Part shown: piece by piece, positions 17,938-26,139 of the stretch
Layout of the letters: each line of letters begins with the position of its first letter
Position numbering within the stretch: position 1 is the first letter of the stretch
NCBI GenBank assembly: GCA_963817025.1
Contig: CAWFML010000004.1
Coordinates: 124,001-188,000 of the forward strand
Source: JACMLC01 sp963817025
GTDB taxonomy: Bacteria; Acidobacteriota; Blastocatellia; Pyrinomonadales; Pyrinomonadaceae
DNA: 64,000 nt
Reading direction: 5' to 3'
Position numbers and translations under genes: made by a program
The notes under the pieces: model-generated
Database searches by the model: none
Told to the model about the DNA's origin: nothing
The model's input: only the letters and a program-made list of their open reading frames with translations

Positions 17938-18393
17938 ATAAAGATTGACTAACTCGACAGCCGACATAGCGGCCTCGAACCCCTTGTTACCCGCCTTCAC
18001 GCCTGCGCGATCAATCGCCTGCTCCAGCGTGTCAGCAGTGACGATACCGTAAACAACAGGCACGCCCGTTTCCATCCCGGCGTGTGCGATGCCCTTTGTG
18101 ACTTCGCCCGCGATATATTCAAAGTGCGGCGTCTGCCCGCGTATGATCGTGCCGACGCACACCACTGCATCCCACTTGCCGGAAGCCGCAAGCTTGACGG
18201 CCAGGAGCGGAATCTCAAACGACCCCGGCACTTTAAAAACTTCGACGGCCTCTTCCGCCGCGCCGAGACGCTCCAAAGCATCGAGCGCGCCTTCGACCAG
18301 CCGCGCCGTCAGAAAATCATTCCACCGGCTGGCAATCACTGCAAAGCGAAAGCCCTCGGCATTTAATCTTCCCTGATGAATGACGGGCTGCAA
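17914..18393 (-). CDS. ribH: 6,7-dimethyl-8-ribityllumazine synthase
   Basis: 159 residues, normal length. Motifs include FAVIASRWND, VFKVPGSFEIPLLAVKLA (substrate-binding PGSxEIP), VVCVGTIIRGQTPHFEYI (active-site His in TPHF) and GVKAGNKGFEAA. It catalyses condensation of 5-amino-6-ribitylamino-uracil with dihydroxybutanone phosphate in riboflavin biosynthesis. The only riboflavin gene in view; nusB follows on the same strand. Confidence 0.96.
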   Translation of the reverse strand: MQPVIHQGRLNAEGFRFAVIASRWNDFLTARLVEGALDALERLGAAEEAVEVFKVPGSFEIPLLAVKLAASGKWDAVVCVGTIIRGQTPHFEYIAGEVTKGIAHAGMETGVPVVYGIVTADTLEQAIDRAGVKAGNKGFEAAMSAVELVNLYKAVMSGK

Positions 18394-18499
18394 AAGTTTC
18401 TCTTCGACTCCGAAATCGGTTTTTTGTGTGATGCGCTTTCAGTATAGAGAAGGCGGCGGAGGGTGACAAGTGGTAAGCAGATAATAATATAACCAATAA

Positions 18500-18910
18500 T
18501 TATTTTTTATAGCCAAGACCCCAGACACGCAGCAGCGCGCGGCATCCATCTTCAAAGTTCTGTGTAAAGTCAACCATCTGTAAAAGAGAGAGAGTCCAGG
18601 AAAGCTGATCATAATCACAAGGCTGATATAGCAAAGGGATGATTTTATCAGCATAATGATTATGGTTGAGAGCAAAGAGAGCTTCGCGTTTTACCCAGAT
18701 TGACTTTACGGAATTTGGCGAGAGAACGAGAATAAACCAATCGCACCTTTTGAGAGCAGCTCCAATCTCATCATGCCACTGCTGAGCTGCGATGATATTT
18801 GTTTGGCTATGCCATACTGGAAGCCCATGTTGACGCAGCACGTCAACTAGGGGAGCGACGAATGATTGGTCTAGGTTCGAGTGAGATAAAAAGATTTCAG
18901 CGGGTAACAT
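18500..18910 (-). CDS. TIR-domain protein
   Basis: 136 residues, essentially one TIR domain: strand A EIFLSHSNLDQSFV, BB-loop-like HGLPVWHSQTNI, CDWFILVLSPNSVKSIWVKRE (with the conserved W and catalytic-position E of TIR NADases) and KIIPLLYQPCDYDQLSW. Bacterial TIR domains commonly cleave or cyclise NAD-derived nucleotides in immune responses. No sensor domain is attached. It lies 23 nt from a second TIR gene on the same strand. Base composition here is visibly AT-richer than around it, which suggests recent acquisition. Confidence 0.85.
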   Translation of the reverse strand: MLPAEIFLSHSNLDQSFVAPLVDVLRQHGLPVWHSQTNIIAAQQWHDEIGAALKRCDWFILVLSPNSVKSIWVKREALFALNHNHYADKIIPLLYQPCDYDQLSWTLSLLQMVDFTQNFEDGCRALLRVWGLGYKK

Positions 18911-18933
18911 AGAAGTGTCTTGCGATGATGGAG

Positions 18934-19341
18934 CTAGGCCACTTCCTTTAATGCTTGAGTGATCTGTCCGATACCTTCTTCATGATCGTGTTCAGGAAGA
19001 TTTATCATTTTTAGACGACGTAGAATCCAGGGAATACTATTTTCAGGAAACCTTTCCGGTTCACCGACAAGGACGGGAATCAAACGTTTATCAAAAGATT
19101 TTTTGCCCAATGCATAATCAATCTCATGACGCACGGCTCTGGACTGAACGGCATCAGGCGTCAGAAGAACAACCATAGCTTCTGATTCTTTCAGCCCTTC
19201 GGCAATCTTTTCCGCCCAATTATCGCCGGGCATAATTTCTCGTTCGGCATCCCAGACATCAAGCCCCGCTTGCTCTAAAGCCTTCGCTACCTCTCTCGCT
19301 AACAACTCGTTCTTGTGCGAATAGCTAATAAATACTTTCAT
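18934..19341 (-). CDS. TIR-domain protein
   Basis: 135 residues from the ATG at 19341, chosen because it starts MKVFISYSHKNELLAREV, the canonical TIR strand A, with an AGGCG site just upstream; an in-frame extension to 19401 is possible. Other features are QAGLDVWDAEREIMPGDNW, SEAMVVLLTPDAVQSRAVRHEIDYAL with the Glu in the conserved helix, and RLIPVLVGEPERFP. As with the adjacent TIR gene there is no sensor. The two differ substantially, so they are not a recent tandem duplication. The pair may work as a receptor-effector couple or with the DUF4062-STAND protein. Confidence 0.85.
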   Translation of the reverse strand: MKVFISYSHKNELLAREVAKALEQAGLDVWDAEREIMPGDNWAEKIAEGLKESEAMVVLLTPDAVQSRAVRHEIDYALGKKSFDKRLIPVLVGEPERFPENSIPWILRRLKMINLPEHDHEEGIGQITQALKEVA

Positions 19342-19419
19342 TGCATCGCCTGTCCTCACCATAATGAGGGTTATTATTCTCTTTTCAATTATTTTACACA
19401 ACTAAAATCTATAACGAAT

Positions 19420-20190
19420 TTAAGACCCGTTAAACTTCGGCGCGCGTTTTTCCAGAAAGGCGCGCGTTCCTTCGCGCACGTCCTGTGTGGCAAAGAGCTG
19501 GCTGAAGAGTTCGGCTTCGAGTTGTAAGCCTTCTGCGAGCGGCAGAGAGAGGCCGCGCGTGACGGCTTCGAGACAGGCGCGGATGGCGAGCGGCGCAAGT
19601 TCGGCTATCTCACGCGCGAGTGATTCCGCTTCGTCAAGCAGCCGCGCCGGTTCTGCTATGCGATTAACGAGACCGTTGCGAAAAGCTTCCTGCGCAGTGA
19701 CGCTTTTGCCCGTCAGCATCATCTCCAGCGCGCGGCCTTCACCGATGAGGCGCGCGAGTCGCTGCGTGCCGCCATAGGCGGGAATTATTCCGAGCTTTGT
19801 TTCAGGCAGGCTGAACACGGCATCATCCGATGCGACGCGCAGGTGACACGCGAGCGCCAGCTCGCAGCCGCCGCCCGCCGCAATGCCGCTCACAGCGGCA
19901 ATCACGGGAACGCGGCATTGCTCAATCACATCGCACAAACCCTGCCCGCGCTCTGAGGCTTCGAGCGCGCCAGCTTCATCCAGCCCTTCAAGCTCGCCAA
20001 TATCCGTGCCCGCGCAGAAAGCTCGCCCGCCCGCTCCTGTCAGAATCACTGCGCGCACTTCGCTTTCAAGCTGCACCCGCTCAAAAAGCCGTGCCAGCTC
20101 AACCATCATCTCGCGCGATAAAGAGTTGAGCTTCTCCGGCCTGTTCAAGCGAATCAACGCCAGCGACTCATGTATTTTGAAATCAATCAT
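19420..20190 (-). CDS. Enoyl-CoA hydratase/isomerase (crotonase family)
   Basis: 256 residues. The oxyanion-hole motif AFCAGTDIGEL (about 57-67), the second one SGIAAGGGCELAL, and both crotonase-type glutamates (in GGCEL and LPETKLGIIPAYGGTQRL) are present, supporting hydratase activity. It hydrates trans-2-enoyl-CoA in beta-oxidation. The 3-hydroxyacyl-CoA dehydrogenase lies directly upstream on the same strand with a hairpin between, so the two probably make successive steps of fatty-acid or amino-acid degradation. Confidence 0.9.
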   Translation of the reverse strand: MIDFKIHESLALIRLNRPEKLNSLSREMMVELARLFERVQLESEVRAVILTGAGGRAFCAGTDIGELEGLDEAGALEASERGQGLCDVIEQCRVPVIAAVSGIAAGGGCELALACHLRVASDDAVFSLPETKLGIIPAYGGTQRLARLIGEGRALEMMLTGKSVTAQEAFRNGLVNRIAEPARLLDEAESLAREIAELAPLAIRACLEAVTRGLSLPLAEGLQLEAELFSQLFATQDVREGTRAFLEKRAPKFNGS

Positions 20191-20302
20191 GAGAAAAGTG
20201 ACGAGTGACGAGCGACAGGATAGTGATGAGAAATGAGAGCTGAGTTAAAACAGCTTGCCTCGCATCAATCATCGCTTTTCCTGCTTGTCACTCGTCACTG
20301 TT
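20191..20302. repeat. Intergenic word-hairpin, GTGACGAG type
   Basis: The left arm from 20191 reads AAAAGTGACGAGTGACGAGC and pairs with a right arm ending CTTGTCACTCGTCACTGTTTT at 20302. Loop of about 45 nt with secondary complementarity. Confidence 0.75.
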
Positions 20303-21196
20303 TTATAAAAGATTCATCGGCGTCGGATTCTTGGGGTCTTGTGTGTAGTCGTAAAAGCCGCGCCCGGATTTGCGCCCGTAGAGACCTGCCAAGACCATGC
20401 GCTTCAAGAGCGGAGGAGGGGCGAAACGCTTTTCGCGGAACTCGTTGAACATAATTTCCGCGATATAGTAAGTCGTGTCCAGCCCGACGAAATCGCCGAG
20501 CGTAAACGGCCCCATCGGATAGCCGCAGCCGAGCTTCATAGCGTTGTCTATATCAACTATGGAACCGACGCCCTCTTCGAGCGCGCGAATCGCGTCCAGC
20601 ATGTATGGCACGAGCAGGCGATTGACGATAAAGCCCGTCTTATCTCCGGCCCGCACTGGGACTTTGCCGAGCCGCTTGCCGAACTCAACGGCCTCTTCAT
20701 AGACGGCTTCGTCGGTCAGGATCGTGCGGACGACTTCGACCAGCTTCATCAGCGGGACGGGGTTGAAAAAGTGCAGGCCGATAAAACGCTGCTGTCTTTC
20801 GGCAGAGGTCGCGGTCATCATCTCCGTGATGGAGATGGAAGAAGTGTTCGAGGCGAAGATCGTCTCCGGCTTGCAGGCGGCGTCGAGTTGCTTGTATGTG
20901 TCGCGCTTGGTCTCCAGGTTTTCGATGATCGCTTCGATGATGATGTCGCAATCATGCAGGTCTTCGAGGCGGGTCGTGCCTGTCATGCGACCGCGAATCT
21001 GTTGCTGCTCGTCGGCGGTGATGGTTCCCTTCTCTGCAAACCTGCCCAGAGATTTTTCAATCCCCGAAAAACCTTTCGCGCACAATTCGTCCGAGACCTC
21101 GCGCACGATGACATCAAATCCCGCTGTGGCCGCCGTCTGCGCGATGCCCGAACCCATCAGCCCGCAGCCGAGCACGCCCACTTTTCTGATTTCCAT
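20303..21196 (-). CDS. 3-hydroxyacyl-CoA dehydrogenase (3-hydroxybutyryl-CoA type)
   Basis: 297 residues from the ATG at 21196, which has AGGAG about 12 nt upstream; a longer reading would need a TTG start. N-terminal Rossmann motif VGVLGCGLMGSGIAQ binds NAD(P)H. The catalytic His-Glu pair is in GLHFFNPVPLMKLVEVV, and the dimerisation C-domain contains GFIVNRLLVPYMLDAIRALEEG and GCGYPMGPFTLGDFVGLDT. It oxidises L-3-hydroxyacyl-CoA to 3-ketoacyl-CoA. The standalone single-domain length resembles Hbd/FadB2 rather than the large FadB fusion. Operon-like with the crotonase gene. Confidence 0.93.
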   Translation of the reverse strand: MEIRKVGVLGCGLMGSGIAQTAATAGFDVIVREVSDELCAKGFSGIEKSLGRFAEKGTITADEQQQIRGRMTGTTRLEDLHDCDIIIEAIIENLETKRDTYKQLDAACKPETIFASNTSSISITEMMTATSAERQQRFIGLHFFNPVPLMKLVEVVRTILTDEAVYEEAVEFGKRLGKVPVRAGDKTGFIVNRLLVPYMLDAIRALEEGVGSIVDIDNAMKLGCGYPMGPFTLGDFVGLDTTYYIAEIMFNEFREKRFAPPPLLKRMVLAGLYGRKSGRGFYDYTQDPKNPTPMNLL

Positions 21197-21252
21197 AAAA
21201 TTAGTTTCTCCTGCCAAAGCTCTGTTGTTGAGCGATAATGATAAAACTTCAT

Positions 21253-21413
21253 ATGCGAATCAAGAGTGGAAAGCGTTTTACATGGAGCAGCGTGTCCTTT
21301 GAGTCTCTTTGCGATTCCTCCTTTGCGCCTCTTTGCGGTTAAGTGATGTTTTAACGCAAAGACCGCAAAGAGACGCAAAGAAGCGCAAAGAGTGTCCTAC
21401 TCTTGATTCACAT
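21253..21413. repeat. Intergenic word-hairpin, GCAAAGAGAC type
   Basis: Outer arms ATGCGAATCAAGAGT (21253) and ACTCTTGATTCACAT (ends 21413) differ at one base; inside, TCTTTGCG words (21303-21340) pair with GCAAAGAG words (21355-21392). It separates two leftward genes. Confidence 0.8.
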
Positions 21414-21418
21414 TTTAT

Positions 21419-22783
21419 CTACTTGTTGGCGTCTCCATCTTTGACAGGTGGAGTCTCACGCCATTCAATTCCGTATTGCGGGCCGTTGTTTGTGACCCAT
21501 TGTTTGTTCTTTTCCTGCCACGCCTTGAAGTCAGCTATCAGCTTATCGTATTGCTCTTTGCTTTGAGGCGGCGTCTTACTCTTCTCGCTCCTGCTATTTA
21601 TAAGATCACGCGCGCGTTCAAGCAGAGATTTCAGTTCGGCCAGCAGAGCATCCGGTGTCGGGTCAAGCGATGGAGTGTTATTGATGGTTGCGATAGCCGG
21701 GTCGATGGTGCTGGCATTGAGTTCCTGAAAAGATTTTACGAATGCCGTTGTCCCTTCATTGAGGGCTTTGATATACGGCTCTGCATTGCCCCTGCCGCCT
21801 GTGAACCCGCGCTGCAACGAAGCCAGACTGAATTGCAACGGCGGCCCGTTATAATTGCGCGACACCATAAAGAAGCTGACGACGACCAGCGCGAGCGCGC
21901 CAACCTGTAAGATGTGCCAGAACAGAGCGACGGGGCCGCGCTTTCCCGGTCGCTTGTAGTCAACCAGAAGGGCGAGTGCCGCGCCCGCTACAAGTCCGCC
22001 GAGATGCGCCGCGTTATCTATCAGCCCCCGTCCAATAAAACCTATAAAAAGATTCATCAGGATGACGGGCAGCATGCCTGTGCCGAAGGCGCGCTTGAAA
22101 CCTTCTGGCAACTCGCGCCGGAATTTGAGACCGAAGACGAACAGCACGCCGATCAGCCCGAAGAGCGCGCCCGAAGCTCCCGCAGACGGCCCGTCCGTCG
22201 CTTTGAACAGAAAGCCGCTGAGGAATCCGACGCTCATGTTCGGGCGCAACGTCAGGTAACTTGCCAAAACGCCTGCCACGCCCGCGACTATCCAGAAGAC
22301 CACAAACTTTGCAGAGCCGTAGAGCCGCTCGACATACGGGCCGAGCATCCACAGGCCATACATGTTCATAAGAATGTGCGCCGGGCCAAGACCCGGCACA
22401 CTGATGTGCAGGAAGACCGGAGTGATAAAACGCCACCACTCTCCGCCTTGGTTAATCAAGCGGTTGAGCTTTGCGCCGTAAGCCACCAGGGTCTCGCCGC
22501 TCGCGCCGCCGGAGAAGCTCATCAAGAGATAAAGGAGCACGTTGGCTGCGAGAAAGATATAAGTGAAGGTCGCCGGGCGAGTCAGAACAGCGCGTGCGAA
22601 GTTGAGCGTCGCGCTATCGTAGACGGGACGCGCGACAGCTTTTTGTGATGATGCAGTGGCGGCTGTGACGGGCGTGCCGCATTGCGCGCACGCGCTCTCG
22701 CCCGCTCCGACCAGCGCGCCGCAATAACGGCATACGCTCGGACGCCCCGCATAATCACTCGCTACTGGTTCGTTGGATGACAC
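21419..22783 (-). CDS. Zinc-ribbon rhomboid intramembrane serine protease
   Basis: About 454 residues. I place the start at the GTG at 22783 (VSSNEPVASDYAG) because the longer frame upstream runs into a repeat hairpin; there is no strong ribosome site, so the start is uncertain. An N-terminal zinc ribbon (CRYC and CAQC) precedes a rhomboid core: six or more helices, HILMNMYGLWMLGPYVE in the first loop, the nucleophile motif GASGALFGLIG near residue 200 and the catalytic His in NAAHLGGLVAG near residue 257. The Ser-His dyad is therefore intact. A ~130-residue helical cytosolic tail follows. It cleaves membrane proteins inside the bilayer; the substrate is unknown. Confidence 0.88.
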   Translation of the reverse strand: MSSNEPVASDYAGRPSVCRYCGALVGAGESACAQCGTPVTAATASSQKAVARPVYDSATLNFARAVLTRPATFTYIFLAANVLLYLLMSFSGGASGETLVAYGAKLNRLINQGGEWWRFITPVFLHISVPGLGPAHILMNMYGLWMLGPYVERLYGSAKFVVFWIVAGVAGVLASYLTLRPNMSVGFLSGFLFKATDGPSAGASGALFGLIGVLFVFGLKFRRELPEGFKRAFGTGMLPVILMNLFIGFIGRGLIDNAAHLGGLVAGAALALLVDYKRPGKRGPVALFWHILQVGALALVVVSFFMVSRNYNGPPLQFSLASLQRGFTGGRGNAEPYIKALNEGTTAFVKSFQELNASTIDPAIATINNTPSLDPTPDALLAELKSLLERARDLINSRSEKSKTPPQSKEQYDKLIADFKAWQEKNKQWVTNNGPQYGIEWRETPPVKDGDANK

Positions 22784-22871
22784 TCGAAGGATTCTACACT
22801 GAAGCTTGACGCGCTTCCAACACGGCGCAGGAAACAGTAGCGGTTGAGTTTCAATAGGGCGAAGAAAAAAC

Positions 22872-22976
22872 AGTTTCCCGCAAAGGCGCTGGTGGCGCAA
22901 AGCAAGACCGCAAAGAGCGAATGGCATTCAAACCTTTGCGGTCTTGCTTTGCGTCTTTGCGCCTTTGCGGGAAATT
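22872..22976. repeat. Intergenic word-hairpin, GCGCAAAG type
   Basis: The left arm starts AGTTTCCCGCAAAGGCGC and the right ends GCGCCTTTGCGGGAAATTT; the arms run 22873-22917 and 22932-22975 with a small bulge. The outer words match the hairpins at 8702 and 43189. Confidence 0.85.
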
Positions 22977-23131
22977 TCCTGTCGTCTTTGAGCTTGTTAT
23001 CTGAAATTGCCCCGCTGCCCGGGAAATGAAGGCTGGATTGAACTGGAAATCGCTTTAAAATGCGAAAGCGCGACACCCTCACCGTGCCGCGCTCTCTAGC
23101 GGAGACATTCAGCCTCACGCCTGTTGAATTG

Positions 23132-23160
23132 AATATAACTGCCTTCTTCACATAACGCAA
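23132..23160 (-). promoter_or_regulatory. Candidate sigma-70 promoter
   Basis: Minus-strand TTGCGT (23160-23155) and TATATT (23137-23132) are spaced 17 nt apart. It would serve the rhomboid gene, 350 nt downstream; the distance makes this tentative. Confidence 0.35.
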
Positions 23161-23228
23161 GTAGGCACGCATGCGGCGCAGGGAAAGGGGCCGGGGCCGT
23201 AAATCCGGCGCATAAAGCATCTTTCGCG

Positions 23229-25778
23229 TTAGTACGCGAGTTCAAATTCCAGTTCCATATCGGCCACATTCAAGAGCAATTCGGAGACGGCGACGACCGC
23301 CGGGGAAGGGTCGCATAAAAGCTCCTGCGGCTTGACGAGCAGGCTGGGCTGGACGGGAGAGAGCAGTTCATCAATGGCTTCGGCTTTCCTCGGTTTGGAG
23401 AAGTAATAGCCCTGACCGTACTGGCAATCGAGCGCGGTGAGCTGCAAAAGCTGAGTCTCGCCTTCGACGCCTTCGGCCACCACATCCATGCCCAGATTGC
23501 GTGCCAGCATGACGATGGTGCGAACAATCTCTTTGTTCTCGTTATTGCCGTCCATACGCGTGACGAACGAGCGGTCTATCTTCAGCGTGCTGATGGGGAA
23601 ACGGTGCAGGTAGCTCAAAGATGAATAGCCGGTGCCGAAATCGTCCATGCTCAACTGGACGCCGAGAGCGCGCAGTTGCTTCATCATGTCAATGGCCGTG
23701 TCTATATTTTCCATCACGACGCTTTCCGTAATCTCAAGCTTCAGGCAGCGCGGGTCGAGTCCGGTCTCCAGCAGAATCCGGTTAATCTGCTCGACCAGAT
23801 CAGGCTGTCTGAACTGTTTGCAGGAAAGATTGACGCTGATGGAGAGCATGTCATGCTCCGTATACTGTTGTTGCCATACGCGCATCTGGCGACAGGCTTC
23901 GGCGAGCACCCATTTACCGATGGGCACGATCATATCCGTCTCTTCCGCCAGAGAGATAAATTTGTCCGGAGAGATGCAGCCGCGTTCCGGATGCTGCCAC
24001 CGCACCAGAGCCTCAAAGCCGCTGATCTTGCCTGTCCGAAGCGAGACGATGGGCTGGTAGTGCAAGCGAAACTCCTGCCGGTCTATAGCGCGGCGCAAAT
24101 CCGTTTCCAGTCGCAGCAGGTCTACTGCGTGCGCGTGCATCGCTTGATCAAACATTTCATAGCGCGCCTTGCCGCTCGACTTAGCGTAATACATGGCGGT
24201 GTCGGCATCGCGCAGGATGTCCTGCGGCATGCCGTAGCCGGTGGTGCTCGGAGCCACGCCGATGCTGACGGTCATGTAAATCTCATGTCCTGAGAGATTG
24301 AAAGGATGCGCCATCTCGCGCTGGACTCGCTCGGCTATCTGTCTGGCTTCGCCGGTGTCGCTAATCTCTTCGAGCAGGATGGTGAACTCGTCTCCGCCGA
24401 GCCGGGCCACAGTATCGCCCGGACGCAGGCAGTCTTCGAGGCGGCGCGCAATCGAGATCAGCAACTGGTCTCCGACCATGTGGCCCAAACTATCGTTGAT
24501 ATTCTTGAAGCGATCCAAGTCCATAAAGAGGACTGCGAAGTGATAGGCTTCGCGCCGCTTGGCGCGCTCGGTGGCGAGTTTCAAGTGATCCATAAAGAGC
24601 GCGCGATTCGGCAATCCGGTCAGCGCATCATGGAAAGCGTCATGCACCAGTCTTTCTTCGGCGCGCTTGCGGTCTGTGATGTCCTGAATCTGAAAGATGA
24701 GGCGCGCCGATTCATTATCCGGGTCGCGTACCATCGAAACGCTCTGGAGCACCCACACCGCATGGCCGAGGATATGCATGTATCGCTTTTCCATCTGGCA
24801 GGCGGGAATCTTTCCGGCCAGCAGTTGGCTGATATGCTCCTGCGAGGCGATGAGGTCTTCTAAGTGCGTAAGGCTCTGAAAATTTGTCGCCAGCAGCTGG
24901 TCTTCGGAATAGCCGATGATGCGACACAAAGAATGATTGACTTCGAGCCATTTTCCGTCCGGCGCGACCAGCGCCATGCCAATCGCCGCGTAATCAAAGG
25001 CGCTGCGAAAACGCTCTTCGCTCTCCTCCAGTTGATGCATGTGGCGTTTGGCCTGCGTCGCCTGCGAAGCGGAGGCTTCGACGTTGCTCATGTATGTCCG
25101 GTAAGTGAAATACAGGATAGCGATGATGGGCGCGATGGCGAGCGTCACGTAAAAAATCGCATGGCCGATGACGAGCACGATAAGGCCCGCCGCAGAAGCT
25201 CCGGCAAAGTAGCTGACCGAAGTCCAGAGATAATGTTGTCGCCATGTGCGCCAGAAGGGCTGTCCTAGTTTGAGAGCCAGACCGAAGGCCACCAGACTGG
25301 TGTTGATGATGTACTGCATCATCCCTATGACGCAGATGGCGGCGAAGAAAATCGCTGAGAAGGAGTGCATCCGCAGCTCCGGAATCCGCCCGAAGAAGAG
25401 CCGCAAAGTCCACACGATGGCGCAAGTCGAAAGCGCTATCACAGCCGTATTAAAGCAGATGGTGACGGGCTTGCGGCTGATACGCAGGCTGGAGCAGAAA
25501 CCTTCCGCCGCCGCGAGCAGGATGGCCGGTTCGCCGCCGTAAATCAGAAGCGTGATAAAGATAAAAGTATCGGAGACAGTGATGTGTGTGTTGACGCCCG
25601 GAATGCGAACAGCAATGCGAGAGCTGACGATGATGGTGGCGAGCGCCAGCATCAGGAAGCCGAGGTCTAGCTGCGGCATTTGCAGGTGATAAGCGGCAGC
25701 CGCAATGGCCGGCGCGCCGAGGGCCACAACCATCCACTGGTAAGGTCTAAAGAATTGTTGTCTGCTTGTGAGTTCCAT
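23229..25778 (-). CDS. Membrane-anchored PAS-GGDEF-EAL protein (c-di-GMP turnover)
   Basis: 849 residues from the ATG at 25778. The first ~235 residues form an integral-membrane sensor of about seven helices ending near ILYFTYRTY; its core (FIFITLLIYGGEPAILLAAAEGFCSSLRIS) resembles the sensors of the two HD-GYP proteins in this window. A PAS domain (about 255-370, SEERFRSAFDYAAIGMALVAPDG) follows. GGDEF at about 385-545 has the intact signature LARLGGDEFTILLEE. EAL at about 560-810 has FEALVRWQHPERG and later DDFGTGYSSLSYLHRFP with KIDRSFV, so catalytic residues are present. It may both make and degrade c-di-GMP; which direction dominates is not visible. Confidence 0.93.
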   Translation of the reverse strand: MELTSRQQFFRPYQWMVVALGAPAIAAAAYHLQMPQLDLGFLMLALATIIVSSRIAVRIPGVNTHITVSDTFIFITLLIYGGEPAILLAAAEGFCSSLRISRKPVTICFNTAVIALSTCAIVWTLRLFFGRIPELRMHSFSAIFFAAICVIGMMQYIINTSLVAFGLALKLGQPFWRTWRQHYLWTSVSYFAGASAAGLIVLVIGHAIFYVTLAIAPIIAILYFTYRTYMSNVEASASQATQAKRHMHQLEESEERFRSAFDYAAIGMALVAPDGKWLEVNHSLCRIIGYSEDQLLATNFQSLTHLEDLIASQEHISQLLAGKIPACQMEKRYMHILGHAVWVLQSVSMVRDPDNESARLIFQIQDITDRKRAEERLVHDAFHDALTGLPNRALFMDHLKLATERAKRREAYHFAVLFMDLDRFKNINDSLGHMVGDQLLISIARRLEDCLRPGDTVARLGGDEFTILLEEISDTGEARQIAERVQREMAHPFNLSGHEIYMTVSIGVAPSTTGYGMPQDILRDADTAMYYAKSSGKARYEMFDQAMHAHAVDLLRLETDLRRAIDRQEFRLHYQPIVSLRTGKISGFEALVRWQHPERGCISPDKFISLAEETDMIVPIGKWVLAEACRQMRVWQQQYTEHDMLSISVNLSCKQFRQPDLVEQINRILLETGLDPRCLKLEITESVVMENIDTAIDMMKQLRALGVQLSMDDFGTGYSSLSYLHRFPISTLKIDRSFVTRMDGNNENKEIVRTIVMLARNLGMDVVAEGVEGETQLLQLTALDCQYGQGYYFSKPRKAEAIDELLSPVQPSLLVKPQELLCDPSPAVVAVSELLLNVADMELEFELAY

Positions 25779-26139
25779 CAATCGTCTCGCTTGTCCTCTT
25801 CATTACGGCTGAAGATAGTTTTCGACCCTGCTTCTAATTCCTGTAAATACGAGGGCAAGTAAACCACCTTGAATTACCGATGAGGAGAGCGCAGACAAGC
25901 TCGGGACGCTCCTGTGGGGACTGGTATTCAAGCCACATGCCACAGCCGCGCTTGAGTGCTAATTGCTGGGATAGCATGATTTAGCAGCTGATGTGCGGCT
26001 CCTGGTAGAGGTTACGGAGTGACCGAACAGGTCAGATTGAAGTGCGGCGAGCGTCAGCCTGATTGAGAAACAGATAAAGGCCAAAGCAAAGAAGAGACGG
26101 CTCTTCCCTGCTTTGGCCTTCTTATCTTGACAGGTTTTC
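25779..26139. other. Intergenic region with terminator
   Basis: 361 nt between two leftward genes. It holds a terminator-like hairpin near 26079 and no open reading frame of note; I see nothing else recognisable. Confidence 0.5.
26079..26127 (-). terminator. Terminator-like hairpin after the GNAT gene
   Basis: GATAAAGGCCAAAGCA at 26079 is complementary to TGCTTTGGCCTTCTTATC near 26110-26127, a stem of 12 bp with a loop rich in AAGAGA. On the minus strand, after the GNAT stop at 26140, it is followed by a weak T-run. A poor T-tract keeps confidence moderate. Confidence 0.55.

Larger units (their letters stand above)
22784..23228. other. Long intergenic region between rhomboid and GGDEF-EAL genes
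   Basis: 445 nt with no credible gene. It holds the hairpin at 22872-22976 and a possible promoter at 23132-23160. A longish open frame on the minus strand crosses the hairpin and has an implausible Arg-rich composition, so I do not call it. Confidence 0.6.

Noticed and set aside
22762..23220. 152-residue minus-strand frame upstream of the rhomboid gene
   Set aside because: It passes through a repeat hairpin and is Arg/Phe-rich without a known domain; the region is better read as intergenic.
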